Assembly (NCBI GenBank): GCA_002733765.1
Contig: NVWU01000009.1
Location: forward strand, 62,001 to 126,000
Length of the DNA: 64,000 bases
Direction of reading: 5' to 3'
From: Colwellia sp.
GTDB taxonomy: Bacteria; Pseudomonadota; Gammaproteobacteria; Enterobacterales; Alteromonadaceae
The notes below the pieces were generated by a model. That model was not told the origin of the DNA, did no database searches, and was given only the letters and a program-made list of their open reading frames with translations. Numbering within the stretch: position 1 is the first letter of the stretch; each line of letters starts with the position of its first letter. Below are positions 57,209 through 64,000 of this stretch, piece after piece. Made by a program: the position numbers and the translations under genes.

Positions 57209-58764
57209 TGTCTGAAGACTCTATTCAAGCTACAGAGGTAGCAGCTAAACAATATAGTGAGCAATTAACTGAACTTGATAGCAATAAATCAAACGCTATT
57301 GCTTGGCGTTTACCTTTCGCTTTTGCTAAGCGTTATAGTGTTCTATTAAGTAAAAATGAAACAGGCTATGTTTTACACTGTTTAGCAGATATTGGTTTAG
57401 CAACCATTGTTGAAGTTCGACGCATTATTAAAGCCCCGTTTAGTTTTGATGTTCAAGATGTTGCATCGTTTGAATTGTTGTTAACGCAGGCTTATCAACG
57501 TGACTCATCAGAAGCGCAACAAATGATGGAAAATATTGGTAATGAAGTTGATTTATATTCTCTTGCTGATGAAATTACAGAAAGTGAAGACTTATTAGAA
57601 AATGAAGATGATGCGCCAATCATCAAACTGATTAATGCCATGCTCAGTGAAGCGATCAAAGAAAGTGCCAGTGATATTCATATTGAAACCTTTGAAAGTA
57701 CTTTGCAAATTCGTTTTCGAGTTGATGGTATCTTGCGTGAAATATTAAAACCTAATCGAAAATTAGCCTCTTTATTAGTCTCACGTATAAAAGTGATGGC
57801 AAAACTAGATATTGCGGAAAAACGTATTCCACAAGATGGCCGTATTTCGCTGCGAATTGGTGGTAGAGCAGTGGATGTTCGAGTGTCGACTATGCCAACA
57901 GGCTATGGTGAACGTGTCGTTTTACGTTTACTTGATAAAAATGCGGCGAGATTAGATCTTAAAGATTTAGGCATGACAGATCATAACCGTGCTAATTTCT
58001 CCACCTTGATTGAAAAACCGCACGGTATTATTTTGGTTACTGGCCCTACAGGCTCAGGTAAAAGTACTACGCTGTACGCGGGTTTAAGCCAAATAGATGA
58101 GAAAGAACGCAATATTTTAACAGTTGAAGATCCGATAGAGTTTGCTATTGAAGGTATTGGTCAAACGCAAGTAAACACGAAAGTAGACATGACCTTTGCT
58201 CGTGGTTTACGCGCTATTTTACGACAAGATCCTGATGTGGTAATGATAGGTGAAATTCGTGATTTAGAAACGGCACGAATTGGCGTGCAAGCCAGTTTAA
58301 CCGGGCATTTAGTTTTATCTACCTTGCATACTAATACAGCCGCAGGTGCTATTACGCGTATGGAAGACATGGGGGTTGAACCCTTTTTATTATCGTCAAG
58401 TTTATTGGGTGTGTTAGCGCAACGATTAGTCAGAACACTTTGTCCTCATTGTCGAATGAGTCATTTACCCGATGAAGAAGAATGTGCCTTACTTGGTTTA
58501 CCAGAGAATAATAGCCAAGAAATATATCGGGCTATTGGTTGTGCTGAGTGTAATTTTAAAGGTTATCGAGGGCGAACAGGTATTCATGAGCTATTGGTTG
58601 TTGACGATACAGTGAGAGAAATAATTCATAATGGTCATGGTGAACAGGTTATTGAAAAATATATTCGTCAGCATACTGCTTCCATTCGCCGTGATGGTTT
58701 TGACAAGGTAATGCTAGGCATAACCACGTTAGAAGAAGTGCTACGCGTAACGAGAGAAGATTAA
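57208..58764 (+). CDS. gspE: Type II secretion ATPase GspE
   Basis: A 518-residue hexameric ATPase. An N-terminal GspL-binding domain is followed by the ASDIHIE segment, Walker A GPTGSGKS at 279-286, Asp box, Walker B-like [16 protein letters not shown], His box [12 protein letters not shown] and the zinc tetracysteine pair CPHC ... CAEC. It powers pseudopilus growth at the inner membrane. Its stop overlaps an ATG (TAATG) that appears to be the former start of gspF. Confidence 0.97.
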   Translation: MSEDSIQATEVAAKQYSEQLTELDSNKSNAIAWRLPFAFAKRYSVLLSKNETGYVLHCLADIGLATIVEVRRIIKAPFSFDVQDVASFELLLTQAYQRDSSEAQQMMENIGNEVDLYSLADEITESEDLLENEDDAPIIKLINAMLSEAIKESASDIHIETFESTLQIRFRVDGILREILKPNRKLASLLVSRIKVMAKLDIAEKRIPQDGRISLRIGGRAVDVRVSTMPTGYGERVVLRLLDKNAARLDLKDLGMTDHNRANFSTLIEKPHGIILVTGPTGSGKSTTLYAGLSQIDEKERNILTVEDPIEFAIEGIGQTQVNTKVDMTFARGLRAILRQDPDVVMIGEIRDLETARIGVQASLTGHLVLSTLHTNTAAGAITRMEDMGVEPFLLSSSLLGVLAQRLVRTLCPHCRMSHLPDEEECALLGLPENNSQEIYRAIGCAECNFKGYRGRTGIHELLVVDDTVREIIHNGHGEQVIEKYIRQHTASIRRDGFDKVMLGITTLEEVLRVTRED

Positions 58765-58881
58765 TGGCAGCATTTGCTTTTCGTAGGTAAAGAGTTATGC
58801 GGCTGATAATTGTGAATAGTGCCAATAATGGCAAATAAGAATGAATAAGATGACAGATTAAAAAATAATGGCAGCATTTGA
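58763..58881 (+). repeat. Duplicated gspF start separated by about 104 bp
   Basis: The 14-mer AATGGCAGCATTTG occurs at 58763 and again at 58867, where the real gspF begins. The first copy overlaps the gspE stop as TAATG, just like the gspD/gspE and gspK/gspL junctions, but runs into a stop after eight codons. The intervening DNA has no gene. It looks like a small duplication or insertion that broke tight coupling. Confidence 0.75.
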
Positions 58882-60094
58882 TTATCAGGCAGTAGATAGC
58901 CGGGGAAAAATTAAAAAAGGTGTGATTGAAGGCGATACCCCGAGGCAAGCGCGGGCATTACTACGTGAGCAAGGTTTAATGCCAACAGAAGTTATACCAA
59001 CATTAGCCAGTCAAAAAAGTAAATCAGGCAAAGCCAATAATCGAAGCAATAAAAACAAAGTGTCTGCTGCTGAACTAGCATTAATAACTCGTCAGTTGGC
59101 GACCTTAGTTGAGTCTGGCTTACCCCTTGAAGAAGCATTAGTTGCCATCGCCGAACAAGGTGAAAAAAACGCCCTTAAAAGTATGATCATGGGAGTGCGC
59201 ACCAAAGTTACCGAAGGTTACGGTTTAGCCGAAAGTATGGCTGAATACCCTAAAGTATTTAACCACCTGTATCGCGCTATGGTTGCTGCGGGAGAAAAAT
59301 CAGGCTATTTAGATAAAGTTTTAAATCGTCTCGCTGATTATACCGAACAACGAGAGCAAATGCGTTCACAGCTCATTCAAGCATTAGTTTACCCTGTTAT
59401 TATGACCGTTGTTGCTGTGGGTGTTATTGCTATTTTATTGACGAAAGTTGTGCCACAAATTGTCGGTCAATTTGAACACATGGGGGCGAGCCTTCCTAGC
59501 TCAACTAAGTTGTTAATTGCTAGCAGCGACTTCTTACAAGCGAATGGTTTTTATATTGTTTTATTGATTGCGATAATAATGTTGTTATTTTCGCAATTAT
59601 TAAAAAAACCAAAATTTGAGATGGCTTACCATCAACGAGTTATTACGCTGCCTGGTATTGGCAAAGTTGTTAAAAGTCTTAATACGGCTCGGTTTGCTCG
59701 TACATTAAGTATACTGTCAGCAAGTGCGGTACCCTTGTTAGAAAGTATGAAAATTTCAGGAGAAGTGCTTGATAATCTATATATTAAGCAGCAAGTTAAA
59801 TTAGCCGCTGACAAAGTGCGTGAAGGAACTAGTTTACGTTTGTCGTTAGAGCAAACTAAATTATTTCCTCCTATGATGTTGCATATGATTGCCAGTGGTG
59901 AAAAAAGTGGTCAGCTTGAGCAAATGCTAGGCCGTGCTGCAGACAATCAAGATAAAGAATTTGAAGCACTAATGAACATATCATTGAAAGCTTTTGAGCC
60001 AGCACTTATGGTGGTTATGGCGGGGATAGTGTTATTTATAGTGATGGCGATATTAGAGCCGATATTGAAATTAAATACTTTTGTTGGCGGTTAA
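58868..60094 (+). CDS. gspF: Type II secretion inner-membrane protein GspF
   Basis: A 408-residue platform protein with two repeated T2SF domains (about 70-195 and 272-395) and three membrane helices (around 171-190, 225-242, 376-396). MAAFDYQAVDSRGKIKKGVIEGD is the standard start, and ALITRQLATLVESGLPLEEAL begins the first domain. It sits between gspE and gspG, as usual, but after a 103-bp spacer rather than directly at the gspE stop. Confidence 0.96.
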   Translation: MAAFDYQAVDSRGKIKKGVIEGDTPRQARALLREQGLMPTEVIPTLASQKSKSGKANNRSNKNKVSAAELALITRQLATLVESGLPLEEALVAIAEQGEKNALKSMIMGVRTKVTEGYGLAESMAEYPKVFNHLYRAMVAAGEKSGYLDKVLNRLADYTEQREQMRSQLIQALVYPVIMTVVAVGVIAILLTKVVPQIVGQFEHMGASLPSSTKLLIASSDFLQANGFYIVLLIAIIMLLFSQLLKKPKFEMAYHQRVITLPGIGKVVKSLNTARFARTLSILSASAVPLLESMKISGEVLDNLYIKQQVKLAADKVREGTSLRLSLEQTKLFPPMMLHMIASGEKSGQLEQMLGRAADNQDKEFEALMNISLKAFEPALMVVMAGIVLFIVMAILEPILKLNTFVGG

Positions 60095-60200
60095 GGCTTA
60101 CTTAGGCTTAAAAAAACAGTATGTGCTGCTCATCCTGAGAATGAAGTAGTTAACAAACCGTAAATTAGTTTACCTTAAATAGGAAGTTAGGAATAAAGAA

Positions 60201-60632
60201 ATGAATAAACAAAAAGCGCAAGGTTTTACGTTATTAGAAGTCATGGTTGTTATTGTAATCATCGGCATGATGTTAAGTGTAGTAGTGCCAAATTTAATGG
60301 GTAGTCAAGATACGGCTAAATTACAAAAAACAGTACAAGATGTAACGGCGCTAGAAAGCTCTTTGAGTATGTACAAATTAGATAACTATGACTATCCAAG
60401 TACTGAGCAAGGGTTAGAAGCGTTAACTGAGCAAACAGATATAGAGCCTATTCCGCGTCGTTTCCCTGATGGTGGTTATGTTAAGCGTTTACCTAAAGAC
60501 CCTTGGGGCAATGAATATATTTTATTGAACCCAGGTGAACAGGGTAAAATGGATGTGTTTTCACCAGGGCCTGATGGTGAAGCAGGTACTGAAGATGATA
60601 TAGGCAATTGGAATTTGGGCGACTACCAATAG
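60201..60632 (+). CDS. gspG: Major pseudopilin GspG
   Basis: A 143-residue pseudopilin. The prepilin peptidase site is GFTLLEV, cut after Gly8, with Glu at +5 and a hydrophobic helix. The C-terminal half has the Ca-binding GspG region DPWGNEYILLNPGEQGKMDVFSPGPDG. It forms the pseudopilus shaft. Length and motifs are standard. Confidence 0.97.
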   Translation: MNKQKAQGFTLLEVMVVIVIIGMMLSVVVPNLMGSQDTAKLQKTVQDVTALESSLSMYKLDNYDYPSTEQGLEALTEQTDIEPIPRRFPDGGYVKRLPKDPWGNEYILLNPGEQGKMDVFSPGPDGEAGTEDDIGNWNLGDYQ

Positions 60633-60768
60633 TAAGGCTCACCTTGTTGCTGTAAAGCCCAATTTAGGCGGCAAAAGTACTCATTGACTCGCGTCAACGC
60701 TGTGCTTTTTTCTTTAAATTGAACCATACAGCTTAAAGGAGAGCGTTACTTTTAGCTAAAGATAATAC

Positions 60769-61413
60769 ATGAAAAACCATTATTCGTTATTTTCACAGCC
60801 AACAACAAAAACCAAAGGCTTCACCTTGCTTGAAGTCTTGGTGGTTATTGCGCTAATAGGATTAATTATTTCTAGTGTGCAGTTTAATTTTTCCGGTAAA
60901 CGCCCCGAAGATACGCTGAAGAAAGTCAGTTATCAATTTGCTGCGTTATTTGAAAGTGCCGCCAATTATGGCTTGTTAAATAATATTGAACTTGGCTTGT
61001 ATATTGATAAAAGTAGCTACCGCTTCTTAGGATACGATGGTATTAAGTGGAGTAAAATCGCGCAGCAAGACTGGTTAGCCACACAAGAATTGCCTGAAGG
61101 AGTAACCTTAACACTGACACTGGATGATTTACCTATAGAAGAACCGTTACTCTTTGATTCATCAGTATTTAAAGATCAAAATGAAGAGTTCCTCTCTTTT
61201 GAAACTACTGACGAAGCAAAAAAAGCAGAGCAAAAAAAGCAATTATTACCACAAGTCTATATTTTATCTGGTGGTGATATTACCCCTTTTAGTTTAACGT
61301 TTCATTTTACTGAAGAAGCCTCGCTGTATGATGATTTATCTGAACTAGGTTACCGAGTAATCGGCCTTTATAGCGCGCGGTTGACGGTAGAAGGGCCCGT
61401 GTTAGATGATTGA
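60769..61413 (+). CDS. gspH: Minor pseudopilin GspH
   Basis: A 214-residue minor pseudopilin with a longer leader: cleavage after Gly17 (KGFTLLEVLVVIALIG), Glu at +5. The soluble domain is acidic and has an inserted charged stretch around residues 140-160. It overlaps gspI by 8 bp. A 136-bp gap separates it from gspG, with no strong terminator in it. Confidence 0.93.
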   Translation: MKNHYSLFSQPTTKTKGFTLLEVLVVIALIGLIISSVQFNFSGKRPEDTLKKVSYQFAALFESAANYGLLNNIELGLYIDKSSYRFLGYDGIKWSKIAQQDWLATQELPEGVTLTLTLDDLPIEEPLLFDSSVFKDQNEEFLSFETTDEAKKAEQKKQLLPQVYILSGGDITPFSLTFHFTEEASLYDDLSELGYRVIGLYSARLTVEGPVLDD

Positions 61414-61795
61414 CTATCGACAATTAAAAAAAACAGTGGGCTTCACGTTAATTGAAGTAATGCTTGCGATGGCCGTTTTTTCTATCGCTGGCGTAGCGCT
61501 ACTAAGTGTTGCCACTAATAATACGCGTAATATTGCTTACCTAGAAGATAAAATGTTCGCTAATTGGGTGGCTGCCAACCAGCTGGTTGCAACGCATTTA
61601 GTAGAAAAATGGCCCCCTAAAAACAAGGTAAAAGGTGAAGTTGAATTAGCCGGTAGGGCATGGTTTTGGCAGCAAAAAGTAATCAAAACAACTGACAAAG
61701 ACATGCGTGCAATTGTGATGGAAATTCGCCTAAAAGAAGACGATGAACTCGCTATTAGTAGTTTAACTACCTATGTTTCTAAGGTGGAACAATAA
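61406..61795 (+). CDS. gspI: Minor pseudopilin GspI
   Basis: A 129-residue pseudopilin: cleavage after Gly12 (VGFTLIEVMLAMAVFSIAG), then the GspI pattern NWVAANQLVATHLVEKWP. Part of the GspHIJK tip complex. Its stop shares one base with the gspJ start. Confidence 0.94.
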   Translation: MIDYRQLKKTVGFTLIEVMLAMAVFSIAGVALLSVATNNTRNIAYLEDKMFANWVAANQLVATHLVEKWPPKNKVKGEVELAGRAWFWQQKVIKTTDKDMRAIVMEIRLKEDDELAISSLTTYVSKVEQ

Positions 61796-62433
61796 TGTTG
61801 AGTGGCAATAACAAAGGCTTTACTTTATTAGAAGTATTAATTGCCATTGCCATCTTTTCTCTTATTAGTTTATCAAGTTTTACTATTTTTGATACGGTTC
61901 TTAGGGCTGACGAAACCGCAAAACAACGTAGCGAACGTCATAATGAACTACAGCGAGCCTTTTTAATACTAGAACGAGACATTATCCAGATCGCCCGACG
62001 GAGTGTTCGTTTAAATGGAGAATCGCCTTTAGATCATTTTTTGCAAACATCCGGCGATGCTTTTTCCTCTGATGAACAAGCGCTTGCTTTTGTTCGTCAT
62101 GGTTGGACAAACCCAGGTTTATTATTACCGCGCAGTGATATGCAAGCAGTGGCGTATCGGTTAGTGGATGAAACGCTAGAGCGCTTACATTTTAATTTTG
62201 TTGACGCTGTGGTCGGTGAGGAGCCAAAAATAAGGCCATTAATAAGTGATGTTTCTGCATTAACGTTTGAATACTACGATGGTAAAAAATGGCAAAAAAC
62301 GTGGTCAGAGAAATCACTACCGTTAGCTATTGCCATTGATATTGAAACTAAAGATTACGGTGTTATTCGCCGACAATTTTTGGTTGCGGGTGATAACGCA
62401 ACTAAAAATGATGTCTCAGGTAAAAAACCATGA
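61795..62433 (+). CDS. gspJ: Minor pseudopilin GspJ
   Basis: A 212-residue pseudopilin, cleaved after Gly8 (KGFTLLEVLIAIAIFSL). ELQRAFLILERDIIQIARRSVR is the conserved GspJ segment, and FEYYDGKKWQKTW occurs near the C-terminus. Overlaps gspK by 4 bp. Confidence 0.95.
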   Translation: MLSGNNKGFTLLEVLIAIAIFSLISLSSFTIFDTVLRADETAKQRSERHNELQRAFLILERDIIQIARRSVRLNGESPLDHFLQTSGDAFSSDEQALAFVRHGWTNPGLLLPRSDMQAVAYRLVDETLERLHFNFVDAVVGEEPKIRPLISDVSALTFEYYDGKKWQKTWSEKSLPLAIAIDIETKDYGVIRRQFLVAGDNATKNDVSGKKP

Positions 62434-63449
62434 GTGCTTTATTATCAAAACACCCCAAGCAAACGGGTGTAGCGCTAATTACCGTGATGTTAATTGTTGC
62501 CTTATGTGCGGTTATTGCCACTCAAATGACTGCCCGCTTACAGGTGCAAATGCAACGTAGTGCTAATATTATTTTTAACCAACAAGCTTATTGGTATGCT
62601 ATGGGGGCAGAGGCTTTTACTAAAAGAGTGTTAATCACCGTCTTTAAAGAGGATGAAGATATCACTCATTTAGGGCAGGCTTGGGCGCAAGGCAAAATGA
62701 CTTACCCGGTTGATTTTGGTGAAATATCAGGTGAAATTTTTGATTTACAAAGCTGCCTCAACCTAAATGCACTACGCGCGGTCTTAACCAATACTGGTGG
62801 CGGGAATTTACCTAATAATACTAACAAAGTGCCTGCCAGACTAGCTCTAGAAGCCTTATTGATTAATCTTCAACTTGATGGTGTTAGCTCATTTGAGGCT
62901 GAATCAATGGCTGATTCATTAACTGATTGGTTAGATGAAAATAGCCGTATTAGCGGCTTAGGTGGCGCAGAAGACGATGATTATGCTTCGCGTGAATTTT
63001 CTTACCTAGCAGCGAACAATTTTTTAGCTAGCGTAAATGAATTAAGAATAATAGAGCACTTTACACCGAAAATTATTGAAGCAATAAAGCCCTATGTTTG
63101 TGTTATTCCAGCAAGCGATCAACATAAAATAAATATTAATACTCTAAGCAGTGAACATGCTGAGTTATTGCAAGCTTTACTTGATTCAACGTTAGATCAA
63201 GCACAAGATATATTAGACGCTAGGCCAGAAAAAGGTTTTGCTTCTCTCAATGATTTTTATAATTTACCCGAGGTTGTTAAGCTCAGTAATTTTAATGATA
63301 AAAAAGTTCAGTTTGTAGTTGATAGCGAATACTTTACACTAAAAGCTAGCGCAAATTTCAATAATAGTTTTTTTGCAATGAAGTCAGTGATGAAAGTAAC
63401 AAATAATAAATATATTGATGTGATCAGTCGCACCGTAGGACGCAATTAA
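62430..63449 (+). CDS. gspK: Minor pseudopilin GspK
   Basis: A 339-residue protein, by far the largest pseudopilin, as expected of GspK. Cleavage is after Gly13 (TGVALITVMLIVALC); position +5 is not Glu, which is normal for GspK. The helical-domain segments FDLQSCLNLNAL, DWLDENSRISGLGGAEDDDY and KININTLSSEHAELLQALL are present. It caps the pseudopilus tip. Confidence 0.95.
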   Translation: MSALLSKHPKQTGVALITVMLIVALCAVIATQMTARLQVQMQRSANIIFNQQAYWYAMGAEAFTKRVLITVFKEDEDITHLGQAWAQGKMTYPVDFGEISGEIFDLQSCLNLNALRAVLTNTGGGNLPNNTNKVPARLALEALLINLQLDGVSSFEAESMADSLTDWLDENSRISGLGGAEDDDYASREFSYLAANNFLASVNELRIIEHFTPKIIEAIKPYVCVIPASDQHKININTLSSEHAELLQALLDSTLDQAQDILDARPEKGFASLNDFYNLPEVVKLSNFNDKKVQFVVDSEYFTLKASANFNNSFFAMKSVMKVTNNKYIDVISRTVGRN

Positions 63450-64000
63450 TGGCCGAAATTTTATATATACGCCTAGGTAGTCGAGTTCAAGATAAAATAT
63501 CTTGGTTAATCTTTAGTACTAGCGAGCAAGAGATTATTGCCAGTGGCGAATTAACGAGTGCTGAGCAATTAAGTGAGTTAACCGAAAAAGCACGGCAACG
63601 TGACGTAAAGGTGTTTGTTCCTGGCGGAGATGTGTTACTAAAGAGCTTAACTGTACCGACTAAGTCACAACGAGCAATGCGCTCAGCTGTGCCTTATATG
63701 CTTGAAGATGAGTTAGCGCAAGATGTTGACCAGTTATTCTTTGCTTATGCGAATATTACGGATGAACAGAGCGATAATAATTGTTTTGTTGCGGTGACTG
63801 AACGGGCACAAATGCTGTTGTGGCTATCTTGGTTAGCTGAAGCAAATATTCAAACTAAAACACTGCAACCTGATGTTTTAGCAATGCCTTATACGGCGGG
63901 ACAATGGCATGCTATTGCGCTGAATTTAGCAACGTCTTCTTCATGTGGCGCTTCAAATGGGATACAAATCGTCGTTCGTCAAGGTCAATGGCAAGGTTTT
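63449..64000 (+). CDS. gspL: Type II secretion protein GspL, N-terminal part
   Basis: The start overlaps the gspK stop (TAATG). The 184 codons seen before the window edge give the cytoplasmic actin-like domain of GspL: FVPGGDVLLKSLTVPTKSQR, AVPYMLEDELAQDVDQLFFAY, then VAVTERAQMLLWLSWLAEANI. The membrane helix and periplasmic domain lie beyond the window. GspL recruits GspE to the platform. Confidence 0.93.
   Translation, partial: MAEILYIRLGSRVQDKISWLIFSTSEQEIIASGELTSAEQLSELTEKARQRDVKVFVPGGDVLLKSLTVPTKSQRAMRSAVPYMLEDELAQDVDQLFFAYANITDEQSDNNCFVAVTERAQMLLWLSWLAEANIQTKTLQPDVLAMPYTAGQWHAIALNLATSSSCGASNGIQIVVRQGQWQGF

Noticed and set aside
58765-58867. Small gene between gspE and gspF
   Set aside because: The only frame from the first ATG is eight codons long; the rest has stops in all frames. 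A duplication relic explains it better.

Overview
The window looks like a chromosomal segment of a marine, probably psychrophilic gammaproteobacterium of the order Alteromonadales, most likely a Colwellia. This is an inference from the low GC content, from protein sequences that read like Colwellia/Shewanella orthologues, and from gene content (full cytochrome c maturation set, Na+-pumping oxaloacetate decarboxylase, type II secretion). No database search was possible.

Layout. 1-8.5 kb: assorted metabolic genes: a partial EEP-family hydrolase, an SDR, an MtfA-like peptidase, a MaoC hydratase, a PhyH-type dioxygenase, a CBS protein behind a Fur-like box, nagA, a small conserved-type protein and folD. 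8.6-17.5 kb: cytochrome c maturation as two divergent operons, ccmABCDE (minus) and ccmFGHI (plus), followed by hemH. 17.6-22.4 kb: dinB behind a textbook SOS box, alaS and csrA. 22.6-23.8 kb: tRNA-Ser(GCU), three identical tRNA-Arg(ACG) genes and several decayed tRNA-Arg copies in duplicated spacers. 24.3-28.4 kb: oadGAB and an M48 lipoprotein peptidase.

28.5-53.6 kb is a Wzx/Wzy-type surface polysaccharide locus: an SLBB export protein, TviB/TviC-type nucleotide sugar enzymes, Wzz, WecA, WecB, then gmm-gmd-fcl for GDP-L-fucose. These are followed by a very AT-rich block of two fucosyltransferases (GT11-like and GT10-like), two sulfotransferases, a flippase, a probable polymerase, three further glycosyltransferases and a hexapeptide acetyltransferase. 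Between wecB and gmm lies a 3-kb patch of foreign or decaying DNA: a DUF4160/DUF2442 pair, a 630-bp tandem repeat array, a HEPN/MNT toxin-antitoxin-like pair, and remnants of wecC and a phosphomannomutase gene. Other broken genes are an acyltransferase-3 gene, a metallo-beta-lactamase-fold fragment and a SEC-C fragment.

54.0-64.0 kb: a type II secretion operon, gspCDEFGHIJK and the start of gspL, cut by the window edge.

How it fits together: WecA would prime undecaprenyl phosphate, TviB/TviC/WecB and Gmd/Fcl would supply sugars, the glycosyltransferases would build a fucosylated repeat unit, and the sulfotransferases and acetyltransferase would decorate it. Wzx, Wzy, Wzz and the SLBB protein would flip, polymerise, size and export it. 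The inferred product is a sulfated, fucose-containing glycan. The most unusual features are that chemistry, the TA-like modules sitting beside decayed sugar genes, and the tRNA-Arg duplication array.
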